From the NCBI GenBank assembly GCA_041287865.1, contig JBGGMV010000028.1, forward strand, positions 1 through 64,000: DNA of 64,000 bases. The letters run 5' to 3'. The position numbers and the translations under genes were made by a program. Below are positions 8,326-16,427 of the stretch, piece after piece. Each line of letters starts with the position of its first letter. Position 1 is the stretch's first letter. The notes beneath the pieces are model-generated. The model had not been told where the DNA came from. It searched no databases and saw only the letters and a program-made list of their open reading frames with translations. The stretch is from JAPWJZ01 sp041287865. GTDB lineage: Bacteria > Pseudomonadota > Alphaproteobacteria > Micavibrionales > UBA2020.

Positions 8326-9222
8326 ATGGCCGAATTCGGCAGACCCGCGAACAAGCACCGCCTGAAAAAGGCGTTCCTGAAAGTCACGATCGCCGGCGTG
8401 CTGCTGGCCCCCGCCTATCAGGCTTACGTGCCCGATGCGGCGCAGGACTGGGTGAAGCAGAAAGTTACCTCGGCCGTTGGCCTGTCCCCCGCCAAGAAAG
8501 AAGTCGATATCAACAATCTTCAGATCGCTCTCGAAAGCCCGAACCGCCCCACCGTGCTGGGCGAGGCGACGACGGGCGTCTTCAACAACGCCTCCGACAA
8601 TATGCCGGGCGAATGGATGGCGGCGCTGGGCCGTCACACGCTGCTGATGCAGAACGATGACAACGCGGCCGCCATGAACAAATGGCTGTCGCAGCTGGAC
8701 GGCCTGAAAAATAAATCTCTGGCCGAAAAGGCGCAGGGCGTCGATGCACTGATCGACAAGGCCATCCGCTACGAAAAAGACATCGTCACCTACGGACAGG
8801 CCGAGCACTTCGCGGCCCCGCTGGAAACGCTGGCAAAAAAGCAGGGCGATTGCGACGATTTTGCCATCATGAAATATTTCGGCCTGCGCTATCTTGGCGT
8901 GCCGGCGGATAAAATGTTCGTCGTCGCCGTAGGCACCGCCGAAAACGGCGGCAAGCTCGACCATGCGACGCTGATGGTCGATACGCGCGAGACGGGCATC
9001 CTGACCTCGGCATGGGATATGACCAGGAATAAGATCTTCAATACGCCCGTGCCCAGCAACTTCGTCATCCTCGACAACGACAATTCGCCCGATGGCAAGC
9101 TGGTCGAAGCGCGCGACGCGAAATATCGTCCGTACTATGCCATGAACGAAAAAGGCATCTGGAGCGTCACCGGCGCGAACGAACTGTGGCAGAAGCCGCA
9201 GCCCCAGCCGAAGGCGAAGTAA
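8326..9222 (+). CDS. Transglutaminase-like cysteine peptidase (BTLCP, LapG-like)
   Basis: A 298-residue protein with an N-terminal hydrophobic stretch (about 18-36) that may be a signal anchor. The core QGDCDDFAIMKYFGLRYLG holds the catalytic Cys, GKLDHATLMVDT holds the His, and a downstream Asp (in ILDNDNSP or nearby) would complete the triad. This is the pattern of the bacterial transglutaminase-like cysteine proteinases (PF06035). The best-studied member, LapG, releases surface adhesins by cutting them in the periplasm under c-di-GMP control through LapD. No adhesin or LapD is in the window. The start is preceded by AGGAGCGA, a good ribosome site. A small gene follows after 2 nt. Confidence 0.85.
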   Translation: MAEFGRPANKHRLKKAFLKVTIAGVLLAPAYQAYVPDAAQDWVKQKVTSAVGLSPAKKEVDINNLQIALESPNRPTVLGEATTGVFNNASDNMPGEWMAALGRHTLLMQNDDNAAAMNKWLSQLDGLKNKSLAEKAQGVDALIDKAIRYEKDIVTYGQAEHFAAPLETLAKKQGDCDDFAIMKYFGLRYLGVPADKMFVVAVGTAENGGKLDHATLMVDTRETGILTSAWDMTRNKIFNTPVPSNFVILDNDNSPDGKLVEARDAKYRPYYAMNEKGIWSVTGANELWQKPQPQPKAK

Positions 9223-9224
9223 CG

Positions 9225-9599
9225 ATGTTCCTCGGTTCCGTCGAATTCGATGACGAGACCAACCACGGGCTCAAGGCAACCTCACTGGTGCTGTCCTTCA
9301 ACCCCGTCGCGCGCTGCGTCGTCGACAAGCCCGCCAGTTTTTTCGTGTCGGGCAAGACTCATTACGAACCCTCGGACGAAACCATTATTGTTGTCAGCGG
9401 AGAGCTTTCGATCGGCGGTTATGGCGGCGACCTGACGCGCAGCATCCGCGTTCCTTTTTCCTATGATGACGTAAAACAGCTGCTGGCCGCGGGCGTGAAG
9501 AAGGGCGAAACGGTCGACTTCACCAAGGCAAATACCGAAAATTTACGCGCCAGCCTGAAGCAACAACCGCCGCAACCCCCGAAAAAGCTCAACCTCTGA
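9225..9599 (+). CDS. Hypothetical protein co-transcribed with the cysteine peptidase
   Basis: A soluble protein of 124 residues of no family I recognise. The ATG at 9225 lies 2 nt after the peptidase stop; a start at 9186 inside that gene is also open. The N-terminal two thirds look beta-rich (FLGSVEFDDE, SLVLSFNP, SGKTHYEPSDETIIVVSGEL). The C-terminus is proline-rich and ends PPKKLNL. That end, with Leu at -3 and -1, resembles the LNL ends of the ankyrin proteins at 52310 and 52909. It could be a partner or substrate of the peptidase. Confidence 0.6.
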   Translation: MFLGSVEFDDETNHGLKATSLVLSFNPVARCVVDKPASFFVSGKTHYEPSDETIIVVSGELSIGGYGGDLTRSIRVPFSYDDVKQLLAAGVKKGETVDFTKANTENLRASLKQQPPQPPKKLNL

Positions 9600-9631
9600 C
9601 CTAAAATCCTTTTGAATCAAAGACCTTATGA

Positions 9632-9653
9632 CAGGCGGGGAACCCCCCGCCTG
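9632..9653. terminator. Perfect hairpin, possible terminator
   Basis: CAGGCGGGG-aacc-CCCCGCCTG is a perfect 9-bp stem with a 4-nt loop, 33 nt after the stop at 9599. No T-run follows, so it may stabilise the 3' end or work as a Rho-assisted site. Confidence 0.5.
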
Positions 9654-9725
9654 CGTGCCCGTTGGCCAATTAAGACGAGCACGACGCGACAAAAACCCGT
9701 TAACCGTTAACAGACGAGGCATGTC

Positions 9726-10265
9726 ATGGGAAAGCACGAAGAAATAATCGTAGACGTTAAAAAAGAAAACGAGAAGAAAGCCAACCGCGACCCTATCTCC
9801 GGTGAACCCGGGATGCAGGCAACCGGAACTGGCGTCGGTGCCGCCGTTGGCGGTGCAGCCGCTGCAGGCGCCGCGATGGCAGCCGGTGCGGCCATGGGTT
9901 CGCCCGCAGGCCCCGTTGGTGCCGTGATTGGCGCGGCCGTCGGCGCGGTGATTGGCGCGGATATCGGCCATGCCGTTGGCGAAAAGATCAACCCGACGCA
10001 GCTGGTCTGGTGGCAGGAAAACTATTCCACACGCCCCTACGTGAAGGCCGGATCTCCGTTTGAAATGTACGAGCCCGCCTATCGCTCGGGCATCGAGGCT
10101 GCGCAAAAGCGCGAAGGCAAGGACTTCAAAGACCTTGCGCCCAGCATCGAGAACAACTGGAACATGGCGCGCGGCAATTCGCAGCTGGAGTGGGACGAGG
10201 CCCGCCCCGCCGTCGAGGATGCCTTCCGCACCTACGTCGGGTATCGCCCCGACGACACGAAATAA
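9726..10265 (+). CDS. Glycine-zipper membrane-associated protein
   Basis: A 179-residue protein. After a charged 30-residue start comes a long Gly/Ala-rich segment (about 35-85) with repeated GAAVGGAA, GAAMAAGAAMG and GAVIGAAVGAVIGADIG patterns, typical of glycine-zipper domains that pack as membrane helices or pores. There is no cleavable signal peptide. The C-terminal 90 residues are soluble and tryptophan/tyrosine-bearing (LVWWQENYSTRPYV, FRTYVGYRPDD), similar to small domains attached to glycine-zipper proteins in proteobacteria. A role in membrane stress or interaction is possible, but none is shown. It ends at a shared bidirectional terminator. Confidence 0.7.
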   Translation: MGKHEEIIVDVKKENEKKANRDPISGEPGMQATGTGVGAAVGGAAAAGAAMAAGAAMGSPAGPVGAVIGAAVGAVIGADIGHAVGEKINPTQLVWWQENYSTRPYVKAGSPFEMYEPAYRSGIEAAQKREGKDFKDLAPSIENNWNMARGNSQLEWDEARPAVEDAFRTYVGYRPDDTK

Positions 10266-10320
10266 ACAGTCGGCTGCGCCGACAAGAAATAAACCCTGAA
10301 GCCTAGTAAGTAAGAAAGAA

Positions 10321-10353
10321 ATTCCCCGCCGGACAAAACGACCGGCGGGGAAT
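10321..10353. terminator. Bidirectional terminator between convergent genes
   Basis: ATTCCCCGCCGG (10321-10332) and CCGGCGGGGAAT (10342-10353) form a perfect 12-bp stem. A-rich sequence precedes it and T-rich sequence follows, so it can serve both the plus gene ending at 10265 and the minus gene ending at 10422. Confidence 0.85.
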
Positions 10354-10421
10354 GCTTCTTATATCTTTTATGCTCCCATGCTTCGCATGGGGCAGAGGAG
10401 AGGAAAAGCGGAAATGATTTT

Positions 10422-11081
10422 TTATTCCTTGAAGCTGCCCTTGGCCAGATAAGTCGAGGCCAGTTTCCACACGCTCGGCATCCAGCACATGAGCGTGTGA
10501 TCGCCCCAGACCTCCACATGGTCTTTCATGCCCGCGATTTTTGTCGAGGCGACGGAGACGATGCCGTCGTTGGGCAGCGGGATTTTGGCCAGCAGCGTGG
10601 TGGGGGCGTGGAACCAGCGGTTGTTACCGGCGATCACGCCGCAGTCGAATTCGATTTTATCCTTTAACCGGCCCGGCATATCTTCCTTGGTGGTGCCGAG
10701 GTTCTGGCCCGCTTCGCCGTGATACCATTTGTAGGCGCCGATGGGCCGCAGATAATCGGCGACCTCCGACCCGTGGTTGGGCGTGGCGATCATCACCGCG
10801 CGCCCGATTTTCGCCGTGCCGTATTTTTCGGCGTAAAGGCGCAACAGCAACCCGCCCATGGAATGCACCACGGCGTCGACTTTGCCGGTTTTCGAGCTGT
10901 CGATGGCGGGTTTGACGAATTCGTCGCAGAGCTCTTCGAAGCCTTTGGCGCGGGAGGGGTAGGAGATATTGATGACTTCCCTGCCCTTGCGTTTCAGATG
11001 GCACGCGATGCCCGACATGAACTGGCGGTTCATGGTGATGCCGTGCAAAATCAGGACGGGGTTTTGGGGCGCATCGCTCAT
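10422..11081 (-). CDS. Alpha/beta-hydrolase, lipase-like
   Basis: A 219-residue cytoplasmic protein starting MSDAPQNPVLILHGITMN; the longer upstream frame runs into a neighbouring gene, so this ATG is chosen. VLILHGI is the oxyanion strand and DAVVHSMGGLLLRLY contains the nucleophile elbow (H-S-M-G-G). An acid around LPNDGIVS and a His in VWGDHTLMCWMP complete a Ser-Asp-His triad. The layout fits PGAP1/LipB-type lipases and esterases. It overlaps the small membrane protein upstream by 4 nt and is the last gene of a run that includes ctaA. Substrate unknown. Confidence 0.85.
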   Translation of the reverse strand: MSDAPQNPVLILHGITMNRQFMSGIACHLKRKGREVINISYPSRAKGFEELCDEFVKPAIDSSKTGKVDAVVHSMGGLLLRLYAEKYGTAKIGRAVMIATPNHGSEVADYLRPIGAYKWYHGEAGQNLGTTKEDMPGRLKDKIEFDCGVIAGNNRWFHAPTTLLAKIPLPNDGIVSVASTKIAGMKDHVEVWGDHTLMCWMPSVWKLASTYLAKGSFKE

Positions 11082-11290
11082 GATTTCTTTTTCTCCATCG
11101 GCCATTCGCAAAAGGCAAAGGCCCAGATGACGATGATGGATAGATACGGAATAATCACGCAAAGCCCCCAGTATGGGCTGCGCCCCGCGCGGGATGCCGC
11201 AACGGCGCTGGCCGCCATCAGCAATCCAAGGCCAAGGCCCTGCACCAGCAGCTGCGCCCAGTCGGGCAATGTCGACCAGAGCTCGATCAT
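11078..11290 (-). CDS. Small membrane protein
   Basis: A 70-residue protein with two predicted membrane helices (LLVQGLGLGLLMAASAVAA and YWGLCVIIPYLSIIVIWAF) joined by a short basic loop, then a charged end MEKKKS. Start at MIELWSTLP gives a 4-nt overlap with the upstream gene; the next gene downstream also overlaps by 4 nt. The size and the second helix resemble small inner-membrane proteins next to ctaA. Function unknown. Confidence 0.7.
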   Translation of the reverse strand: MIELWSTLPDWAQLLVQGLGLGLLMAASAVAASRAGRSPYWGLCVIIPYLSIIVIWAFAFCEWPMEKKKS

Positions 11291-11532
11291 GCGTGTTTCT
11301 CTTTTTTCTCGCGCTTCGGGCGCGGCACGACGTTCGGCCATGCGCGGAAGGCAAGAAGATAAGCGGCGATCAGCACGCCCGCCCATGGCACGAAAACTGT
11401 CAGCGCGAAGAACGGCTGAAGTCCTGCGCGCTTGAAAATGCGGAATAGCGGAAAGGCCACCAGCGCCACGGAAATATAATACTGCCAGATCGGCTGCTTC
11501 AGCGTCTCCATCAGCGCGGGATCCATCGTCAA
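11287..11532 (-). CDS. Small membrane protein next to ctaA
   Basis: An 81-residue protein with two hydrophobic helices (YYISVALVAFPLFRIF and PFFALTVFVPWAGVLIAAYLL) and a strongly basic C-terminus (PRPKREKKEKHA). It overlaps ctaA by 4 nt and the 70-residue gene by 4 nt, so it is translationally coupled in the same operon. It has no recognised family. Being coupled to a heme A synthase, it might assist cytochrome oxidase biogenesis (inference). Confidence 0.7.
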   Translation of the reverse strand: MTMDPALMETLKQPIWQYYISVALVAFPLFRIFKRAGLQPFFALTVFVPWAGVLIAAYLLAFRAWPNVVPRPKREKKEKHA

Positions 11533-12608
11533 CCCTCTTTGTCGTGCTTGATGATCGGTATTTCGTGCAGCAGCCAGACGAGGATGGCCATGATCGTGAC
11601 CGCGCCCGCCTGATGCGCCGTTGCCACAATAATATTCACATGCGTGAGGATTGTCGAGATGCCAAGCGCGATTTGCAGCAGCGCCACGACCCAGAGCGCG
11701 CGGAACAGCTTGGCCAGCCGGTCGGGCACGTTGAAACCACGGGTTTTATTGACGATCAGCAAGATCTTCAGCAGCAGCAGGATGGCAAGGACACGGTGGG
11801 TGAACTGCACCGTGGCCGGTTCCTCGAAGAAGGCACGGTAGACGGGCTTGTACTGCAGCATCTCGGTCGGGTAAATCGTCCGCCCCATCAGCGGGAAGGT
11901 GTCGTTATAGACCATCCCGGCATCAAGCCCCGCGGTGAAGGCCCCCCATGTCATGACGATACCAGCCAGCGCCAGCGCGCCGCGTATCAGGCCGCGGAAA
12001 TGCGCGATCTTGCCGGCGTCTTTCGACGGTTCAAGGCGGAAGGCAAGGCCAAGGCGGAACAGGCAGCCGAAAATCAAAAACGCCAGCATCAGATGCGCGG
12101 CCAAACGGTAATGGCTGACCTGCGGCGCATCGACCAGCCCGCTTTTGACCATCAGCCAGCCCATGCCGCCCTGCGCCGCGCCCAGCACAAGAATGCCGAG
12201 GAAGGCGGGGCGCGAGCTGGGCGGCAGTCGCCTCCAGAAATAGAGCAGCGGCAGCGCGTAAAGCACGCCGATAAACCGGCCCCAGAAACGGTGCAGCCAC
12301 TCCCAGAAGAAAATCTTCTTGAAGGCCGGAAGATCCATGCCGGCGTTGACTTTTTTGTACTGCGGGCTGGTTTTATAGGTATCGAATTCTTTTTGCCAGT
12401 CGGCATCATTCAGCGGTGGCAATGCACCGGTAACGGGTTTCCATTCCACGATCGACAGGCCCGATTCCGTGAGCCTTGTCACCGCGCCCACCAGCGCCAT
12501 CAGCAGCACGGCGAAGGCGCAGATGAAAAGCCACGTTGACACAGGGCGCATGGCGCTGGCCTTTTTGCGGAAGGGGTCGGCATCGGTTGTGCGTTGAACG
12601 CGCGTCAT
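11529..12608 (-). CDS. ctaA: Heme A synthase (CtaA/Cox15)
   Basis: A 359-residue inner-membrane enzyme that converts heme O to heme A for aa3-type cytochrome oxidase. It has about eight membrane helices in two four-helix halves. Diagnostic segments are VGAVTRLTESGLSIVEWKP, the heme-binding WEWLHRFWGR (His plus conserved Glu), VSHYRLAAHL and, in the second half, VQFTHRVLA and TAHQAGAV. These give the four His ligands of the Cox15/CtaA family, and the long form is usual for Alphaproteobacteria. It is downstream of a TauE-like permease and upstream of two coupled small membrane genes. Confidence 0.95.
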   Translation of the reverse strand: MTRVQRTTDADPFRKKASAMRPVSTWLFICAFAVLLMALVGAVTRLTESGLSIVEWKPVTGALPPLNDADWQKEFDTYKTSPQYKKVNAGMDLPAFKKIFFWEWLHRFWGRFIGVLYALPLLYFWRRLPPSSRPAFLGILVLGAAQGGMGWLMVKSGLVDAPQVSHYRLAAHLMLAFLIFGCLFRLGLAFRLEPSKDAGKIAHFRGLIRGALALAGIVMTWGAFTAGLDAGMVYNDTFPLMGRTIYPTEMLQYKPVYRAFFEEPATVQFTHRVLAILLLLKILLIVNKTRGFNVPDRLAKLFRALWVVALLQIALGISTILTHVNIIVATAHQAGAVTIMAILVWLLHEIPIIKHDKEG

Positions 12609-12624
12609 GTCAGTCGCCCCGCCT

Positions 12625-13434
12625 TCAATCCAGTGTCATGAACATGCGGATGGAAACCAGCATCAGAACGCCCGCAAAGACGCGGCGCAGCGTTGTGCGC
12701 GGCAGCTTGTGCGAGGCCTTCACGCCCATGGGAGCCAGCAGGATCGAGCTGGGGATGATCATCAGCGCCGCCAGCACGTTGACATAGCCGACGGAAAACG
12801 GCGGCAGTTCCGCCGCATAGGCCTGCGCGGCACCGCCCAGCATATAGCCAAGGCAGCCCGGCAGCGAAATCAGCATCCCGAGCGCAGCACCCGTGCCCAC
12901 CGCGCGCTGCATCGGCACGCCGATATAGCTCATCATCGGAACCGTTAAAATCGCGCCGCCGACGCCGATCATCGATGACACCATGCCGATGCAGGCGCAG
13001 AGCCCGCGCTGGATATTCATGGCGATGGTTTTTGCGCCGGGGCCCTTGCTCTCTGATCCGAAGGCCATATAGAGCGAGATGGCAAAGGTAATGACCGCGA
13101 AAATTTCCTTCAGCAGGCGGCCGTCGACCGAGGATGCGAACAATGATCCGAAGATCACGCCGCCGACGATGAAGGCGCCCCAGGCGCGTACAATGCCGCT
13201 ATCGACTGCGCCGCGCCTGTGGTGCGCCAGCGCCGAAGTCGCACCCGTGGCGAACACGACGGCCAGCGAAGTGCCGACGGCCAGATGCATCGCCTGTTCC
13301 GGCCCCGTGCCCAGGGCCGTCATGGAAAAGAACAGCGCCGGCACGAAAATAATCCCGCCGCCCACGCCCAAGAGACCCGACAAAAATCCGCCCAGGCCGC
13401 CGATAACCAGCAGCAGGGGGGGCAGGATATACAT
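12625..13434 (-). CDS. TauE/SafE-family permease
   Basis: A protein of 269 residues with seven to eight membrane helices. The start LLLVIGGLGGFLSGLLGVGGGIIFVP carries the GVGGG signature, repeated in the second half as MIGVGGAILTVPMM, typical of the TauE/SafE/YfcA (DUF81) family of sulfite, sulfonate or organic anion transporters. The ATG at 13434 starts directly before the first helix; a GTG 14 codons upstream is possible but has no ribosome site. It lies upstream of ctaA in the same direction with a 16-nt gap. Substrate not inferable. Confidence 0.88.
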   Translation of the reverse strand: MYILPPLLLVIGGLGGFLSGLLGVGGGIIFVPALFFSMTALGTGPEQAMHLAVGTSLAVVFATGATSALAHHRRGAVDSGIVRAWGAFIVGGVIFGSLFASSVDGRLLKEIFAVITFAISLYMAFGSESKGPGAKTIAMNIQRGLCACIGMVSSMIGVGGAILTVPMMSYIGVPMQRAVGTGAALGMLISLPGCLGYMLGGAAQAYAAELPPFSVGYVNVLAALMIIPSSILLAPMGVKASHKLPRTTLRRVFAGVLMLVSIRMFMTLD

Positions 13435-13506
13435 GGTCTGGTCGGGGTTCAGGAGCGGCCTCGCTTTTGCCGCCACTATAGGCCTGTTTTCAGGGCGGGG
13501 AAAGGC

Positions 13507-13537
13507 AAAAGACGCCGCCTTTTGAGGGGCGGCGCCT
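13507..13537 (-). terminator. Terminator of the pseudo-AAA gene
   Basis: On the minus strand GGCGCCGCC pairs with GGCGGCGTC across an 8-nt loop (one mismatch-type pair) and is followed by TTTTGCCTTT. It lies just after the stop of the 13572-15239 gene. Confidence 0.65.
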
Positions 13538-13571
13538 TGCTGAATATGTCTTTCTGCGGTGCGGAAATTTC

Positions 13572-15239
13572 CTAGAAACCGGGCCTGCTGCGGCGCGCGT
13601 GGCCGAGCCCGCCCACGATGCGCGGGATATTGATCGCCTTGATGTCGGCCACGGTCGCATGGGTCAGCGCTTCCTTGCCGAGCGGGGCGATCAGCGCGCC
13701 TTCGTTTTCCTCGGCGTCCTGCGACAGGCGTTCGGCCATGGCGCTGGGCAGTTTCTTGACGATGGCATCCACTTCCTTGGCGTGGCGGAAATCGTTGCCG
13801 CCGAAGCTCTTGCGCGCCTTCACCAGCTCCTCGACGACCAGTTTCTTGCCGTCGTCGTCGAGCTCGTATCCGGTTTTTTTCAGCTTGCGGTTCAGCACCT
13901 CGCCCAGTTCGCTGTCGGTGAGGTCGGCCATGGTGCGCAGGTTGGGCACGATGGTTTTCAGCGCGGCCACCTGCTCGAATACATCCTCGATATCGTCGCG
14001 CCGGCCGGTCAGGAAGACGATCGGGTCGGGCTTTTTCAGGACTTTGCGTTCCAGCAGCGACATCTGCAGGGCCAGCATGAATGTTTTGCCGAGATCGGGC
14101 GTATTGGGCCCGGGCGCGTGCGGCGACGGCGGCAGTTCGACAATAATCGTATCTGCGGCGGCGAAAATCTTGGCCAGCGACTGCGGCGTGGTGCCGCCCG
14201 AAATCGCGCCGAGGTTTTCCTCGGTGATCGAGAAGTTCTTGTCGCCGACAAGCCCCAGTGCCACCAGCAGCTCGACCTGTTTTCTCGCTAAAATGCCCTT
14301 GCCCACGCCGTCGTTGCCGATATAGGCGGTGGAATAGTTTTCCGGCTCGGCTTCGGGCAGGCCCTGCACCTTGCGGTTAACCTCGAAATTCTGGCGGAAG
14401 ACGAGCTGCTTCAGCTCGCGCTGCAGATCGGCATGGCCGACAAGCTGCGCCTTGAGATCCAGCAGCACGGCGGAAGGCTCTTTTTTCTCGACCGTGGTCA
14501 GGAAGGACGCGATCGGGATGCCGCGCGGGTTGGCCACCTGCTCGAAATCCTCGGCGGCTTCGGGCGCGTTTCTGGTGACGCCGGCGGCGCTGAGGCCCAC
14601 CTGCCGCAGGATTTCATCGATGCCGGGGCGCTGCATGGGGCTGCGCCAGGGCGCGACCTTGTCGCCGGCGGCGGCCACTTCGCGCTCCGCGTCTGTCTTG
14701 GGGTTTTCAAGCTTGCCGCGCACGGCGTCATAGACGCCTTCGATCATGTTCATGATATCGCTGGCAATCGCCTTGTAATCGGCTTTTTCGCCGGCCTGGT
14801 GCACAAGATAGTTGGCGATGAAATTCGGCAGGTTCGGCTGGTAGACGGGACGGCCGTCCTTCAGCGTTTCGGATATGGCGTGGATGACAATATCGGCGAC
14901 GATTTCCTTGTCACCCGTGATCAGGAAGCGGTCGGCCAGATAGGGCAGGAAAGGCGTCTTGAATGTTTCTTCCTCCGCCACCTTTGCGCCGCTGTCGAGC
15001 AGGCGGCTGACGATATCGCGCGTCGATTGCCGGAACTGGTCTTCCTTCACGCGGTCCCGCGCTTCGGGCGGAAGGTCTTTATAGCCGACGCTGAGCAGCG
15101 CGATCAGCGGATGCTTGCCATCGACGTCGGTGCTGGCCTTGATGCCCTTTTTCAGCGCCGCTTCGACACGTAAGGAGTCATGCTCGCGGATGCCTTGCTT
15201 GAATTCATCAAGGGCGTTGGGATCAAAGGTATCAGGCAT
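13572..15239 (-). CDS. Ankyrin-like/pseudo-AAA protein (CbbX-type, degenerate)
   Basis: A 555-residue soluble protein. Residues 1-125 contain weak ankyrin-like units (LRVEAALKKGIKASTDVDGK, VSRLLDSGAKV). Residues about 262-500 align by eye with the AAA domains of the protein at 3648-5936: LVGHADLQRELKQLVFRQN for its GLSGIKTAV region, GNDGVGKG (308-315) for Walker A with Gly replacing the final Thr/Ser, IIVEL (365-369) for Walker B without the Asp-Glu pair, and IVFLTGRRDDIEDVF for the VVIAAGYPAEM strand. The arginine-finger motif is reduced to VPNLRT. It is therefore probably an inactive AAA relative, perhaps regulatory (inference). AGGAGA lies upstream of the ATG. The tail is RRSRPGF. Confidence 0.75.
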   Translation of the reverse strand: MPDTFDPNALDEFKQGIREHDSLRVEAALKKGIKASTDVDGKHPLIALLSVGYKDLPPEARDRVKEDQFRQSTRDIVSRLLDSGAKVAEEETFKTPFLPYLADRFLITGDKEIVADIVIHAISETLKDGRPVYQPNLPNFIANYLVHQAGEKADYKAIASDIMNMIEGVYDAVRGKLENPKTDAEREVAAAGDKVAPWRSPMQRPGIDEILRQVGLSAAGVTRNAPEAAEDFEQVANPRGIPIASFLTTVEKKEPSAVLLDLKAQLVGHADLQRELKQLVFRQNFEVNRKVQGLPEAEPENYSTAYIGNDGVGKGILARKQVELLVALGLVGDKNFSITEENLGAISGGTTPQSLAKIFAAADTIIVELPPSPHAPGPNTPDLGKTFMLALQMSLLERKVLKKPDPIVFLTGRRDDIEDVFEQVAALKTIVPNLRTMADLTDSELGEVLNRKLKKTGYELDDDGKKLVVEELVKARKSFGGNDFRHAKEVDAIVKKLPSAMAERLSQDAEENEGALIAPLGKEALTHATVADIKAINIPRIVGGLGHARRSRPGF

Positions 15240-15340
15240 TCGTGTCTCCTGAAGCTGTGGGCGTTGCTGTTTAAGCTTGGCTCTATTCTAGGACGAAACC
15301 CATTAAGTTTTCATAAATTGTGCACGGGTGGGACAATAAT

Positions 15341-15360
15341 CGTTATATTTCAATGGAGTA
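15341..15360 (+). promoter_or_regulatory. Recurrent intergenic motif TTATATTTCAATGGA
   Basis: CGTTATATTTCAATGGAGTA lies in the 261-bp gap between divergent genes. The 15-mer TTATATTTCAATGGA recurs exactly on the minus strand at 32224-32238, and a 14-base match (CGTTATATTTCAAT) occurs at 28965-28978. All copies are intergenic, which suggests a shared regulatory site. The rest of the gap shows no gene. Confidence 0.45.
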
Positions 15361-15500
15361 TGGCTAAAATGCCCCTGCCGCGGTGCAGCGCAGCAACAGA
15401 GGCGATTGGGGAGAATCCATCCCGCGCACTATAATAATGTAAGGGAGTAACCGATGCGCCCGCCGCCGCGAAATAAGGGCATGGGACAGGGGAAACGCCA

Positions 15501-16121
15501 GTGAAATACGCCGCCACCTTTTTAGCGCTGCTGATGATGACCGCCGCCACGCCGGCCGATGCCCGGCCTGTGTCGTACAAGGGCGGCTGGATGGCGATGA
15601 CGATGAACGACGGATTTGCCAATAGCGCCGCCCTGCTCTATTCCCCCACCGCCACCACGGCCATCGGCCCCTTCGTCGATTATTACCGCGACACGGACGA
15701 GACGCTGGGGGGATTGCAGTTCAACTGGCTGGCGCATCGCTGGAACAATCCGGATTCGCAGGGCAACCTTTACCTGCTGTCCGGCGCGGGCGCGCGGGAT
15801 GGCGGCGCGGGCGGGTATCTCGGCATGGAAGCCGACTGGGAAGACCGGCGCTATTACGTGTCGTACGAAAACCGCTACACCGATGCGGGCGAAGACGTGA
15901 AGGAAGAATTCCAGCAAAAGGCCCGCGTCGGCATCGCGCCATATGTTGCGGAGGCAGGGCAGCTGCATACTTGGCTGATGCTGCAGGTCGACCATACGCC
16001 CGAAGACGATGACAACTGGCGCGCGACGCCGCTGGTGCGCCTGTTCAAGGGCCCATACCTTGGCGAAGGGGGTATCAGCAACCGCGGCGAAGTTTTATTC
16101 AATTTTACAGCGACTTTTTAG
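15501..16121 (+). CDS. Exported protein, probable outer-membrane beta-barrel
   Basis: A 206-residue protein starting at GTG with AGGGGA at good spacing. The first 22 residues form a signal peptide ending ADARP. The mature part alternates polar and aromatic or hydrophobic residues (WMAMTMNDGF, YYRDTDETLGGLQFNWLAHRW, RRYYVSYENRYTD, WLMLQVDH) and ends in F (LFNFTATF), typical of a small outer-membrane barrel needing BAM recognition. It is followed after 10 nt by an HMA-domain protein and then by a MerT-like protein, so it may be the outer-membrane part of a metal-handling cassette (inference). Confidence 0.75.
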   Translation: MKYAATFLALLMMTAATPADARPVSYKGGWMAMTMNDGFANSAALLYSPTATTAIGPFVDYYRDTDETLGGLQFNWLAHRWNNPDSQGNLYLLSGAGARDGGAGGYLGMEADWEDRRYYVSYENRYTDAGEDVKEEFQQKARVGIAPYVAEAGQLHTWLMLQVDHTPEDDDNWRATPLVRLFKGPYLGEGGISNRGEVLFNFTATF

Positions 16122-16131
16122 GGAGGGTTTT

Positions 16132-16425
16132 ATGAAGAAGTTATTTCTGGCCTTGGCCATGGTGATGATGCTGGCAGCGCCCGCGCAGGCGAGCCACGCG
16201 GGCCACCATATTTTCGTCACCATCAACGGCCTTGTCTGCGATTTCTGCGCCGTGTCGATGAAGAAGATTTTCGGCAAGCGGGCGGAGGTGCATGACGTCG
16301 ACGTCAACCTGACCACCAAAATCGTCACGCTGGGCCTGAACAAAGGCAAGGAAATCAGCGACGACGAGATCAAAAAAGGCATTACCGACGCGGGTTATAC
16401 CGTGGTGGGCATCAAGCGGGATTGA
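16132..16425 (+). CDS. Periplasmic heavy-metal-associated (HMA) domain protein
   Basis: A 97-residue protein with GGGAGG six bases before its ATG. Residues 1-20 are a signal peptide ending AQA. The rest is a ferredoxin-like HMA fold: IFVTINGLVCDFCAVSMKK has the CxxC-type metal site (here C-DF-C), followed by VHDVDVNLTTKIVTLGL and a final beta strand GYTVVGI. It is similar in size to MerP. MerP carries Hg(II) through the periplasm to MerT, while other relatives carry copper. The histidines after the signal (SHAGHH) may also bind metal. The gene overlaps or abuts the next one. Confidence 0.88.
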   Translation: MKKLFLALAMVMMLAAPAQASHAGHHIFVTINGLVCDFCAVSMKKIFGKRAEVHDVDVNLTTKIVTLGLNKGKEISDDEIKKGITDAGYTVVGIKRD

Positions 16426-16427
16426 CG

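Noticed and set aside
9726..10265. T4SS or pilus subunit from Gly-rich helix
   Set aside because: Glycine-zipper pattern is common in stress and membrane proteins; nothing links it to the T4SS cluster 33 kb away.
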